Assembly (NCBI GenBank): GCA_028023455.1
Contig: JAQFVV010012668.1
Span: 746,001-810,000 of the forward strand
Length of the DNA: 64,000 nt
Direction of reading: 5' to 3'
Source of the DNA: Epiperipatus broadwayi
Taxonomy: Eukaryota > Onychophora > Udeonychophora > Euonychophora > Peripatidae
The translations under genes were made by a program, and so were the position numbers. Under the pieces are notes generated by a model that was given only the letters and a program-made list of their open reading frames with translations, searched no databases and was not told where the DNA came from. How positions within the stretch are numbered: the first letter of the stretch is position 1; the number at the start of each line of letters is the position of its first letter. Of the stretch, positions 25,503 to 37,429 are shown piece by piece.

Positions 25503-25729
25503 TTAACTGATGTTTCTATATTGGGAGATGATGATGTGGTGCTTCCATGATATATTTAATCTGACCATCTTAAAGATTTCCCATCCCCAGACACATTATA
25601 CAGAGATATGTTTTTTTCAATTGTCTGCTGCTGTTGATTTGGTTCAACACTCACTCTTCCTGGATCTTCACACTTGCTATTATCATCTTAAAAAGCTGCA
25701 TTTGACATATAATTAATGTAGGAAAATAG

Positions 25730-28700
25730 CATTGATTATGGAAAAGAGGGAGCAAGTGCTTCTAAAATTGCAACTTAAAAAAAAACATTACTGGTAAAAG
25801 ATTTTTTGTACTGGACAGAAGTAAGTTTACCATACAGTTTCTTAAAAAATAATTGCTACAAATGCAGTATGAATTTTTTTATTTTATTTGGTCATTCATG
25901 CAGTTATCATTTTGGGGATTAAAATATTTTTTTGCGATATCCTATATTTGCTAGCGACAAATGATTTGCATATTACATACATGTATATCATTATTTTATT
26001 ACAATTTGATTTATGACAAACGTTGTGCACTTCCAACATTGCACCATAAAAATCAGATAAATGCATTAATGCTTATTATTAATCATATTTTAGGTTAGAG
26101 ATTGTCATATCATTCCTAGATCAAATACAAACTTTAAATCTATGTAAAAAGTAATATAATTAAACATAAACAAATGGAATAATTCAACATCATCTCTCAT
26201 TTTCTATATGTAATAATTATCATTTTTTAAAATATATTTAAAATTTCTTGAATACAATTTTTTTAAAAATACAAAGATATCTAAAAAAGAGAAATTATAC
26301 ACAATGTATTTCATGCTAAAACAGCAGAAAATGCACCTAATAGACCATTTGCCAATTTTAGATGTCTTTATTCATATGTTTCAAAAAGATATTGTGAAAG
26401 AAATTTGATAATTTAAAAAAAAAATAACTTGATTGTTAAAAGATTGCCTTGACAACAGTTTGAGATTGTTGAATATAATTGATATTAAGATTGTCTAAGT
26501 GTTGACTGGTTAAAAAAACATCAATTATTTTGTGTAACATATATTTTGATGGTTAGAAATGACTAAATTATTCTCTATTGTATTTCTCTCATGTACATAG
26601 TCAGGGGACTGCATGAATATATGATTTCTCTAACAGAAAATGGAAAGGATATTTGTGCAAAAGTGAATTTTAAATCATTTTAGTACTTCACAATATTCAA
26701 TTACTTATAATAAAATTTTATTAATTTTCTATATTATTTTTATTAAACAGTTTACAATAGACTGAAAATAGTTTCGTGATAGCTTATTCAATCTGAATAA
26801 ATCACTGCAATTTCTGCATTAAGCCATTAATGTATATCTATTGTGCCACTACAAAGTGACATTGTCCGCAATTTTTCTAAGATTACAAAAATTACAATGA
26901 CTGGTACAAGGGTGCCACTTGACATGTAGTCTAGCATTAGATCAAGAAGAAACTTCAATGATCATAGAGATAATTTATTTATGTAGAGCGGTCACCTAGA
27001 AAATTTAAAAGCGTAATCTTATGCAGACTTTAATAATTAAACTATATGTTCTTACCAACTGACATACTAGATGTTGTTGATAAAACTAAATTAAAACAAA
27101 AGCTCTTAAAAATGATTTTAAATATTTATTATATTGGTTTTCCTTACTAATTACATTCCCAATTTTCCCTTCTATAGCATCTTAAACTGACTCAATCTAT
27201 TAAAATATAAAATACAAGCGTAAATTTAAACTCTATCTTTTTAAATAAAATTTAACATATATTGTTTTCCTGAGGAAACATGCACCATCACAAATCCTAC
27301 CAATGACAGTGACCCAATTAATTATGGAAACCTTGTGCAAATAGGTGTGAAACTATGGTGGGTTACTATAAGAGTGTGCAGTATTGCAACATTCAAACCC
27401 TCTCCCTTCTATGTTAAATAATTAATTCAAACTTTAAGCAATGATGAAAGAGTCCGCTGTTTGCTTGCAACTATCAAACGTCCTATTTCAAACCCCAGAT
27501 TCCAACATAAGGTTCATGTGTTCACTTCATGACAGTATTAACTAAACTTTACCCCCCTGTCTTACAAGATCAAGCAGTTTACATTTTTGGGAATCTAATC
27601 TTCATCTTACATTTGAATGTAACAAAAATTTTGAAAATAAATAAATAAATAAAACAACACATTTAAGCAACCTAACACCATATGCCCCATTTCAATTTAA
27701 TTAAAATAATATGATAAAATCCCCATTAACCTTCCCCACACTCCATTGTTGAATCTTTTCCATATACTACAAACTTAGTTAATGGAGTCTAGAATTCTAC
27801 TACGCTAATTGGCATAAAAGTTCAATAAGCAACAGTTCATATTTACCATAGTAGAAAAGCTGTTTAAATTTTATCAAGAGAGTACTGTCCAGGTTAGATT
27901 TTGATCCAGAACTGCTGTTGTGAATCTCCTTTTTTGTCTATCAGTTCTCAAACATGTTCACAGCTAGCTAGCGACTTCATTTTTTACTTAGTAGGAAATC
28001 ACTCCTATAGCTCCAGGTTGGCTTGAAGATGTTTTTCTCTAAGTCCTTAATGTTGACTATCCAGCAAACCTTCTTCTGGCAATAAATAATAGCACTTTTT
28101 AGAAAAAAGGTCTTGATTGCCTGGACAAAACAAACTTCACAATTTATATGTTTTGCCATCAAGAGGATTCACATTTTGATTTATTTGTAGCTACATTTCA
28201 GCATTTCTAATTTTCATCCTTTTTTGTTCATTTCTTTTTTTTAATTAATGGCAAAAAAGTTCTGGTTCAATTAGTGCAACTTTTAATATTTCAAGTTTCA
28301 ACAATAGAATTAAATACTTTTTCTTCCCCCAACCCACATCTTTCTAAGAATTACAATTAAAAAAATTTTTTAAGAAAGACTTATCTCAAGATTTTACTTT
28401 AGCTCAAGATTTAATTAATTTGTAAATTAAAGATAAAGAAAAAAATTTTAAAACTGATTTAAAAGATTAAAGATATGTTATATATATTTAACAAAACTCT
28501 ACTTTTAACCTAATGACATAACTTAAAATTAAATAAGATGAGATGGCAGAAAATACCATCTCATTATAGTATGTGTACATATATCCAAGTGCATACATAT
28601 AAGCATAAATTTCTTTAAAAAAAATAAGTTAAAATTCTGAATTCACATATCTAAATATATCTTAAAAAATATTACACATGAAAAAAGAGAATCATTCTAC

Positions 28701-29740
28701 ATGTGATAATATATTGGACTATTTCCAATTAGTCTACTAACCTGTGTTATCTACTAACTTGTATGTTATTACTAATAGTTGTTTGTGTTTGGAAAAGTAT
28801 AAATAAAGTTAAAAATTTTGTAGATATTCAACATTTAATAATAAATAATGGAAATAGTCCACCACATTATCACATCTAAAATATCATCAGATAAAGGTAA
28901 TTTATATGTTTATAATTAAAAGATCACACACAGATATATTAATTTTTAACTAAGATTTAAAATTGATATCTGGACTAGAGGTAATCTCTGTTTTAAAAAT
29001 AATTAGCAATAATCATTAATACATTTATGTTAAATATAACAATTTGCTTACTTTACAAACAGTATATTCATATCTATTGTAATTTTGTATATCATCATAA
29101 ATATTGATGGTAATAAACCCATCATTATAATATAATTTATTTATTTATACAGATTAAATATATTTACACAAAAATCATTGTTCTTCTACTAGTTGTACTT
29201 CTTGTAGAAGAAATTGTGATAAATTTTCTATATTTACAATTTCTTGCTTTTAAATATAATCCAAACTATAATAACACAATAATCGTATTAATAAATACTT
29301 AATAAAATATTAATTGCAACATATTATATACTTTTATATATGCCAAGTACTCTTTTTTCTCCTCAATATATTTTTTAATTTGATTTTTTTATTTCCCTAT
29401 AATCTTGTAAGTTTTTTATTGAATAATTAAGGAACATAGTGATTTCTTATTCTAGTTTCATATTTATTACAATATTTTGCAACTATGTATGAATCTGTTT
29501 ACCTTAGACTCATTTTAAATTATTTTATATAAAATTATTTGAAAGTATTATCAATTTTTTTTTTCCTATAATCTTTTATTCAAGAAATTCATTAAAATTT
29601 ATTATTTTTTAGCCAATTTTCCCTTTTTTTTTTGCAATATTATCTATTAACATCAGAAAAGTGTTGGAAAAATTCACTAAAGAATCACTCAAAGATTTAC
29701 ATATAATAGGAGTATATTTAAAGAAAAAATATCATTGATT
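25730..29740. other. A+T-rich DNA with a GC-richer patch at 27.27-27.95 kb
   Basis: Mostly featureless A+T-rich sequence. About 27270-27610 is somewhat richer in G+C (cctgaggaaacatgcaccat, cctattcaaaccccag-like text, tttacccccctgtc) without an open frame, and may be an old unclassified repeat. A minus-strand 61-codon frame at 27977-28162 has no recognised domain. Confidence 0.35.
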
Positions 29741-29860
29741 CTGTAGCTACAAGATATTTACACAGAGGCTAAACTACATACAGTAGCACCACTCAGTATA
29801 AGCCAAAGTAATCAATGGATGCAAGAAGTTATGCATAAAATCACTATATAGTGCCTACTC

Positions 29861-29915
29861 ATCCAATATCCCCAAACTAGTTTCTAGCTTGTGGCTTTCA
29901 TCAGTGAGGAGCAGT
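29861..29915 (-). ncRNA. Hammerhead ribozyme motif, copy 3 minus strand
   Basis: The mirror-image arm carries tcatcag (29898-29904, the complement of ctgatga), gtttc at the gaaac position, and atccaa (29861-29866) for one side of stem I. The other distal stem strand lies in the loop of the palindrome and is altered. The core is complete, but the stem I pairing is not. Confidence 0.5.
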
Positions 29916-29923
29916 GCTCTCAG

Positions 29924-29981
29924 ATCCAAGCTCCTCACTGATGAAAGCCACAAGTTAGAAACTAGTCTGGAAATATTGGAT
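29924..29981 (+). ncRNA. Hammerhead ribozyme (type I), copy 3 plus strand
   Basis: Core ctgatga (29938-29944), stem II with loop cacaa (partly decayed, aagc/gtta), gaaac (29958-29962), then ta and gtc (29965-29967). The predicted cut is after 29967. Stem I closes with ca/tg next to the core, an internal loop, and then atccaa (29924-29929) paired with ttggat (29976-29981). Stem III is the self-complementary actagt, which suits a two-molecule (dimeric) hammerhead as described for PLE and retrozyme motifs. Confidence 0.7.
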
Positions 29982-30289
29982 GATTAGCAAACCTTGCATC
30001 CATTGAATACTCTGGCTTGCACTGTGTCGTGCTGTTATATGGAGACTTTAGCCTTTGTGTAAACAGTATGTGTAAGCATAAAGAATAGTAATCCTGTGAT
30101 GATTAGTGGCTTAAGCTACAAGATATCTCAATTTATTTATTAGGATATTAATATGATATTTCAAAGACATTTCATCATTCCAACATATGTAATATAATCT
30201 ACTTCTATTTTTATATATTTATTATCATTACATACTATATTATTATTATATATACAATCATAAGAATGCAAGCATATGATGATATTTTG

Positions 30290-31200
30290 TATGAGAACAT
30301 ATCAACATATTTTTTTTTCTTCTGCATTTATGTAGATTGCTGTCATAGCATCAAAGGACAATTTTGTCCAAGATTTTTTGACAATATCAATATTGTTATT
30401 TACACTCATAATAATAGTATTATGATAGTATTATCTGCATATTGCTCCATCAATATTAATATTTTTTAAATAACTAATAGAAATAATAATAATAGTAATA
30501 ATGCCCTACATGTAGAATCTTGAGGAATTCGATATATATTAGTTTACTTGTTACTCAATACATTTAATACTTTTGATACAACATATCTATTATTGAAATA
30601 AATTTTGAATAATCTTAACAATTTAATCTAATTCCACAATTTTCTCAACTATAAATCAATTATTTATGTTCAATTGATATTTTATTATTATTAATTAATG
30701 CATTATTAATTTCAAAATTCTCCAATAACATATTGTATTTCTTCTATGAATCCATATTGATTTTTATTTAAAAAGTTATTTTTATTTAAATTTTTTTATA
30801 TAATTTTATAAATATAAAAATCTATTATTTTAGCAACTGAAGGAAGAATAGATATAGCTCTATAGTTATGAAACTTATTTTTATCCCTAGACTATCCTGC
30901 ACAGTTGGAAGAGCATCCAACAGGATTGGGAGGTCCTATGCTCAATTCTGGTGTTCAAACTTTTTATGAACTCCTAAACAATAAAGCCATTAGCATTTTT
31001 AAAATCCTGTATGGGTTGCTGCGATTGGTAGAGCATCTGGCTTGGAATCAGAAAATCCCAGGATCAATGCCGATGCTCGCAGGTCTGGCATTCAATCTTC
31101 TTATGAACTCCTAAGCAATAAAATCATATGCATTTTTTTTTGTCCCTAGACTTAAAAATTGATCTTTTTATAGATGTTTCTAAAAATATAATAATGATAA
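30290..31200 (-). pseudogene. Jockey/CR1-like LINE reverse transcriptase fragment
   Basis: On the minus strand, starting just above 31153 and continuing after the SINE at 30893, the frame reads IFKSRDKNKFHNYRAISILP, then VAKIIDFYIYK and NLNKNNFLNKNQYGFIEE. This is the RT region usually written as x-KSxDxxxxxNYRPISILPxxxKIxE...QYGFR. Further down, past stops, come YRIPQDSTCRALLLLLLFLL (family form IPQGSxLGPLLFLxYIND) and EQYADNTIII (family form YADDT), near 30520 and 30420. The motif order identifies a jockey/CR1-type non-LTR RT. The catalytic YADD is YADN here, and stops are frequent. No endonuclease was seen upstream; minus-strand text at 31.4-31.7 kb could belong to the linker. Confidence 0.75.
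30894..31142 (+). mobile_element. Dimeric tRNA-derived SINE inserted in LINE
   Basis: Two related units lie head to tail: one at about 30895-31005, the other at about 31015-31142. Both end in a shared ttatgaactcctaa(a/g)caataaa block. The second unit looks like a tRNA: gattggtagagcatctggct matches the D-arm/A-box region, and cccaggatcaatgcc lies at the T-arm/B-box position. The first has agttggaagagcatccaaca and ctatgctcaattctgg in the same places. The whole dimer is flanked by a 10-bp direct repeat, tccctagact (30884-30893 and 31143-31152), and its right end is T-rich. Deleting it with one repeat copy rejoins an open RT frame, which fixes the boundaries. It is too diverged to be a functional tRNA gene. 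Confidence 0.85.
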
Positions 31201-31279
31201 TACTCTAATAGTAATAATTTTTTTACAACTACTCTATTACAACTTTATATATATTTGTGCATATGTAATATTTAAATAG

Positions 31280-31306
31280 ACCTTCCCTCTCTCTCTCTCT
31301 CTCAAT
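31280..31306. repeat. (CT)n microsatellite
   Basis: A run of ctctctctctctctct followed by caatatatata. A simple repeat only. Confidence 0.85.
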
Positions 31307-31884
31307 ATATATAAGCAATTATTAATTTAGACCAAATCTCTATATATAAAGTCATTATTATCATTAATTATTTTCTAAAATTAACAGGCTTCATGCATCA
31401 AATCTTTCTATTCTTCATTATACTTTTTAATCATTCATAACTGCTTCTTTCTTGAGATATTAATTTCTTCTATATCCTTTTATTTTATCCTGTACAGTCT
31501 TACTCAACTAAATTTTCACAATTCCATTATTGCTCAATTCAATTATTGTTCTCACAGTTTTTCTTTTTACTTGTTCTTGCCAGCTCCTGTATTTTGCTGC
31601 TCTTGTCCTTCCAAACTGATCTTTAATTTTTCTCCTAATTCACATCTTAAAATGAGATCCATGTCTTTACTTCATATAAAAAAATACCCAAAATAAAATA
31701 AATTTCAAGCCTTATCATAATCTAATTTCAATGGGCTAAAAAAATCTATTCAGCCATTTCAATTCTCAGACTTAATTTTTCATCATTATTTCCACTATTA
31801 GATATCTAGCTTTCAAATAATTAAAAACATTAATTTTCTTTGATTCTTAACTCACTTATATATGCCAAATATAGATAGCTATGC

Positions 31885-32470
31885 TAGTCAATTCTTTCAA
31901 ATGTGTGGCATACATTTCCATGCCTGTAACAAATCTTAAATTACTGTTAAGCATAAATCATCTAGATAAATTTTTCTCACTATACATGTAATTCATGAGA
32001 AAATCTTGTTAGTGATATAGGTCAGAATCTTGAAACAGTTTAATAAACACACATGGGAATAATACCAGACTTTTCTACTTATATGATATAATTACAACAA
32101 ACTTTTTGATTGAATGTTTTTATCATCATTGGATTTTTACATATGTAATATTCAATCCATCCAATCTTCAATATATTTTCCAATAGATCAGAATAATTAA
32201 TATACACATTATAACACCGAATGAAACTATAATATATATAATAAATTGGCTAATCAATCATCTTTCAAATTTGTGATGCATTCCTCTAAGCTTGTTACAA
32301 ATCTTAAACCAACCATTGCTCAGTATATATTATTCCAAACGACGTTCTCTCACTATACATGTATTCCAAGAGAAATTCTTATTTATCAGACGAACTAAAG
32401 CCTTGAAATATCTGAACATTTACACAAAAATGATAGTCAAATTTTCCATATATATATATTTAATTATACA
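31885..32470 (+). repeat. Degenerate two-copy tandem repeat, period about 370 bp
   Basis: The block near 31885-32080 (tcaaatgtgtggcatacatt, gtaacaaatcttaaattac, tctcactatacatgtaattc, cttgaaacagtttaataaac) recurs near 32255-32450 (tcaaatttgtgatgcattcc, gttacaaatcttaaaccaac, tctcactatacatgtattcc, ccttgaaatatctgaacatt). The copies are well diverged. The identity of the repeated unit is unknown. Confidence 0.6.
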
Positions 32471-32489
32471 TAATTTCTTATTTTAAAAA

Positions 32490-35400
32490 ATTATGAATAT
32501 TGAGAAATTAATGGGTTAAACACTTTATATGCATACAATTAACTACTAAAAATACCTATTAACAAATAAAAATTGATTATAATTGAGATAAATAAATCAA
32601 TCAATGTGACTATTGTTATTATATAGACATCCAAATGTTTTAAGTCTCTAAATCATATGGCAAAGGGTTTTTCATGAAATAAATATATAGTGAGAGAGAA
32701 TGATTTGGAAGAATTGACACTGGGTGTTAGGTTAGAATTTGTCACAAGATTTTAAACCTATAACATTTGACTCAATACAAATATTTATCAGGCACACTAG
32801 TCTATTTATAATTGTTTTTAATAAAACTATATTTATTTTGTTTATTTAAATAAGTACAACTTTGGTAAATATTATATAAAAAACATCTAGTCTGGATATT
32901 CAAACTCCATTTTCCAATTATAACTCAGTTTTTAAATTTTTTTAGTGCTTGTTAAGATTATATATATTTAGAATAATTTACAAATGAAAAGAGATGAAAA
33001 TTATATATATATAGTGGTAGCTTTTAGTATAGATATAGATGGTATATATGTCAGGCCTTGCACATACAAGACTATTCATTCAAAGACCATAGGCAAACAA
33101 TATCAAAAATGAAATATGCTATTTTCAAGAGTCACTTTTAAAGAATATCAAAAAAAAAAAAAAAAACTTAAACAAAACATCAATTAATGGTATGCAATCT
33201 ATTTTTTTATCAAGCAATAATTGGATTATAAAACTATCATTAAATGGTTGCTGCACCAAAAAATAAAAACATAACTTTAAAAAAAAAAATTTTTTTTTTA
33301 TATTTCAGGTTATTTTCTTTTATGATGCAAATAAAACTTTCAAAAAAAATTCTTTTTATATTTCTTTTTCTAAATACAATATTTTAAAATATAAGATTGG
33401 ATTCTTAAATCTAATTTGTGCCTGACCTTAAAGACATGTGCCACTAAAATGAACATGTTAACAATTATCATTATTTTCAACTATTACTAAATTACTTCAA
33501 AGAAATATAATGAAGTTATTTAAATATTTATAAGTCAAAGCTTTTAATGACAACACAAAATGAACATTTTAAAATACAATAAGCATCAGATTAGCATATA
33601 ATGTTCAAGATAATCCAAAACTATTCAGAAAAGGTCTAGAAAATTATTTTCTGGAGGGCTGTTTTTTTTTTTTTTACAATTATATTATAATCTAATATTT
33701 TCAATATTTTACAATGCTGTCCTGTGCATATTAATTATCTAGGGAATCTGATTTTAAAATTCTAATGGATTTTATAATCATCATCTTTAAAATTAAAAAT
33801 AGTACTTGTATAAGAAGAATTGGGTGAATCTGGAAAGTGGACAAAAAATAATCTGAAGAAATTTAATGCTTGGATTAATAATTTATTTATATTTTGACTT
33901 TCTTGATATTTTGAATGTTGATATGAACCTTTGTTCTTCTACATATTTTTTTTTTCAGAATTCTAGAAAAGAATTTTCTGGTATTATTCATATATTATTG
34001 TGTTGGTCTGATAATTTTCTATTCATGGTATTTTATTGTATTTGTACATTTTATATTTAGCATCTCATATCAACTTTTATTATTGCATAAGAGGTAAATC
34101 TAAGTATTTTAAGTTTGTATTATGGGCATTTATTTTTTAATAGAAGGTTTATAAGTTTGAATTATTTTACAAACTTTTTGTTCTCATCACCATCTCAAAC
34201 TAGATCTTTTCAAAGATTATACCATGGCATTCCATCAATAATGCATGTCTTCATTTTTCAGTTCTTGCCATGTCCAAAAAAGCTATTAGCATTTAAATTT
34301 TTTAATTTTTGGAATTTCTATATACTGTATATATATTTAAAATTACCTAAAATATGAAAACACTATAATGCTAAAATAAAACTATTTTAATATAATATAA
34401 AATTAGTTTAATATTTTCTCTTTTATAACATTTACGCTTTCAGTTAAACTTCTTGCTTTAAAAGAGAGATTAATCTGTTATTAGTTAAATCAATCATCCA
34501 ACAAGCTAATCTCAAAAGGAACTAGTATGATTTAATCTAATAAAAATTTCCCAGCAAATACATTTTTCTATAACTTTCAATATTAAATTCAATGTAGTAA
34601 GTCTTTGTTTTCTTAAACTTAAAAAAAAAACATTTATAAAAGTTAAAAAGGTCTATAAATTAATTTTTCAACAGCCTTTTAGCTACAATATAAAAACAAA
34701 TTGTATGTATAATTTTTATTTTTTAAATAATCATTTTACAGCATATAATTTATATGTTATCAAATCCTTATTAAATTGGAAATCAAAAATGAATAGCTCG
34801 TATTAAATATTTCACATCTTTAAAGTAAAATATATGCAATTATGTTTGAGTGTAACAATTTCTTGTCCCTAAGACCTTTGCAATAAAAATACACAATAAT
34901 TAATTTACAAATTGATGAGTTTCTAAAATTTTGATATGATAAAATACTGAATATCCTAAACCTAAGGCAAACAAATATTTTTATAAATATGAGTTAAAGT
35001 CTTAATAGTAACTGATTGATTTTTGATTTATTTAAACTATTCACCATAAGTAATAAATTATCAAGAGGTTTTATTTGAAAGATAAATTGAGATCATAAAA
35101 GTTGTTTCTACTCATTTTGATAACACTGTAGATGTGTGGGTATATATACACACATAAAATGAAACAATGTTTTCTTATAATTTGACTTAAAGTCACATTG
35201 TAAATGTATGATTCAATCTTTTTACAAATCCCACGTGAAAATATTTTTATTTTGGCTAATAACTTTTTTTTTTTTTTTAATAATAATAAAAAGTTTCAAT
35301 TCTATCTTTTTTTTTTTTTTGCTTAATGTTTATTAAAAATAAAATGATAGTTATAAATATCTACAATAAAGAATAAACACCAAAATTTGAATTCATTTCA

Positions 35401-36970
35401 AAATTAAAATCTCAAGAGAGAAACTTTATTTTAAATCGTTTTGAGAAATTGCATGTATAATCACTTTTAAAAATTATTTCACATTCAGCTTTTTTTTTCT
35501 TTAAAAAGAAAAATCTACATAAGTACCTCTTTTTTTTTCAGTGAATGAAAAAAAAATTCTAGACAGTTAGAAATCGCAGTATAAAATAATAATAATTTTT
35601 TTAAAAAAAAAAAGAAGAAAATTATTCAGGTACAAAAAAAATATTCAAAGGATGGATAAAATAATTATATAGGGATTCTTTTTGATGAAATAAATTCCAA
35701 TATACCTATACTATTACTTACACATTTTTTGATAACCATTCAAACACTCCACACATACACGAGAAAAGGGATATATACAAACAGATTAATAAAAAAAAAA
35801 TTAGGATGTGAAATAGAAAGAATATTTAGCATCACACATAAAAGTTTGACATATTTAAACCACCAAACTTCAATTTTTCTAATTAGGGTGCATCTTTTAA
35901 AATAATGTTACTTATTTGTTTATCCATAGTGAACATAACTATGTCTAAAACCTATCAAGTTCTCCATTAAGATTTCTTTATTTCATAATAACTGAAAATC
36001 CTTTAACAACATCAACAACAAAAAACGATCTTGATAATAATATGATTTCAGCAATAGACAGTGCATCACATTTTAATGAAAATGATTAAACTATGTAATT
36101 TTAGACAATAACAAAAAGCTTTCTTAATAAAATATACTCTCTTCTCTTTTAATGCTGTTCAAGACTTTAAAATTTTGAACTACAAAACCACATTAGTCTG
36201 ATTTGAAATAATATAACATTTAATTTCAATTACTATGAATGAACATTTAGGTTTCTTAAAATAAAAAAATATTTAATACATAATCAGTCAATTGTGGTAG
36301 AGCACAATAGCATGCTATTCTCTTAATTTTGTTTATTGTAGCATATTAATTTTAGAACCACATCATCATTAAAGTGAATAATAGCTGTGAATTTAAAAAT
36401 ATCTACTTTTACAAATTCAGTCAAAATATTAATCAATTATCAAGCAATATACTAAGCAAAGATCATTTAAATATTTAAGCAAAGTCAATTCTTAAGATTT
36501 AATAACTGTTTCATTTAAATATTCTGTTAATCTCAATATTAATATGAATAAATATCAATGCAATAGCACTACATAGTCGAATGCATGATATGTGCAAATA
36601 TATATGCACCCCCCCAAACATATATGTATAATATTAATAAATACAATTTTATTATATCAAATATAAATTATTTGTGATCCTTAATTAAACTTTATTTGAT
36701 AATCAATTACATTTTTAAATAAATTTTATAATCCTAAAGTTTTAATAACAAAAAAACAAAAAACAAACTAAATACAACATAAGTTTATAATTTTTATTGT
36801 CATGTCAAATTATATTACAATATTTCTATTTTTTACATATTTATTACTTGCTCGTATTTGAAACTGAAAAACTAAACAAAACAATAACAGCTTAATGAGA
36901 GTAGAGAAAAAGACAATAAAAATACTACACATTATATTGTACTTATTTATTGTTAATGGGAAAGTGTAAA
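32490..36970. other. Long A+T-rich stretch, nothing recognised
   Basis: 4.5 kb of A+T-rich sequence with many homopolymer runs (for example 33151-33167, 33287-33299, 35265-35279). No coding frame, structured repeat or RNA could be supported. Plus-strand frames at 33866-34060 and 34115-34357 have compositionally biased translations (F, L, I, Y) and no domain. Confidence 0.5.
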
Positions 36971-36984
36971 AGATTTATTTATAT

Positions 36985-37420
36985 GCTTTATAACATATAT
37001 ATTATAACAGAATAAAAATAAGGCTATGTTCTTCTTTTAATGCCCCACAGATTTGGGGACCATTTGTAACAAAATGAAAATGTGTGTCATGAAAAAATGG
37101 TCCCAGTTTAATAATGTCCTACAAAATTATAATGATATTTATAACAGAATAAAATATCATACTAAATTGTTCTTTAATAACCCACAGATTTGGGTGGCAT
37201 TTGCAACTGAATAAATATAATAATCATGGGAAATGAAAACTCTAATATAATCTGAATGAAAATATATCCCAATTGTTGGTCTCCATTTGCAACAGAACAA
37301 AAATATACTTTGAAGTTAAATGCCATTTATAACAGAATAAGATTATGGGCCATACTGTATCCTGAGATACTGCCTAATTGTTTGTCATCATTTGTAACAG
37401 AATAAAAATAATAAATTAAG
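36985..37420 (+). repeat. Degenerate tandem repeat, spacing about 65 bp
   Basis: Variants of catttgtaacagaataaaaat recur at about 37003, 37064, 37140, 37200, 37288, 37328 and 37390, often preceded by cccacagatttgggg (37045, 37168). Weaker matches continue at about 37560, 37865 and 38302. This looks like an eroded minisatellite. Confidence 0.6.
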
Positions 37421-37429
37421 CTAAAGTGA

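Larger units (their letters stand above)
22270..25720 (-). mobile_element. L1/Tx1-like LINE, degenerate, minus strand
   Basis: This is a 3.4-kb non-LTR retrotransposon whose 5' side is near 25.7 kb and 3' side near 22.3 kb. Reading the minus strand, the order is: a short coding-like tail that may be the end of ORF1 (about 25720-25510), an APE-type endonuclease, a linker with charged residues (24787-24491), reverse transcriptase, and a C-terminal region with a cysteine/histidine-containing segment. This order is that of the L1/Tx1 group. It is broken into at least seven frames. The local base composition is richer in G+C than the surroundings, as expected for a once-coding insertion. The exact ends are not defined and no target duplication was found. 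Confidence 0.85.
29758..30113 (+). mobile_element. Hammerhead-palindrome element, intact copy 3
   Basis: This 356-bp unit is flanked by a perfect 13-bp direct repeat, agctacaagatat (29745-29757 and 30114-30126). Bases 29758 to about 30065 form one long hairpin: ttacacagaggctaaac at the left tip is complementary to gactttagcctttgtgtaa at the right, and the arms continue pairing inward to a loop of about 30 bp near 29911-29935. A non-paired tail follows (about 30066-30113: tatgtgtaagcataaagaat, then ctgtgatgattagtggctta). Each arm contains a hammerhead core, one per strand. It has no coding capacity and is the best-preserved full unit in the window. Hairpin plus one-sided tail plus 13-bp target duplication is also the plan of the PLE at 38.7 kb. 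Confidence 0.85.

Noticed and set aside
24818-25716. Plus-strand open frames over the LINE endonuclease
   Set aside because: The conserved endonuclease text is on the minus strand; the plus frames have no domain.
31015-31090. A functional tRNA gene
   Set aside because: The A-box and B-box regions are recognisable, but the acceptor and T arms do not pair properly, and the unit is part of a dimer with a shared 3' body and a target duplication.
33866-34357. Two consecutive plus-strand frames as membrane proteins
   Set aside because: The hydrophobic composition follows from T-rich sequence; there are no conserved motifs.
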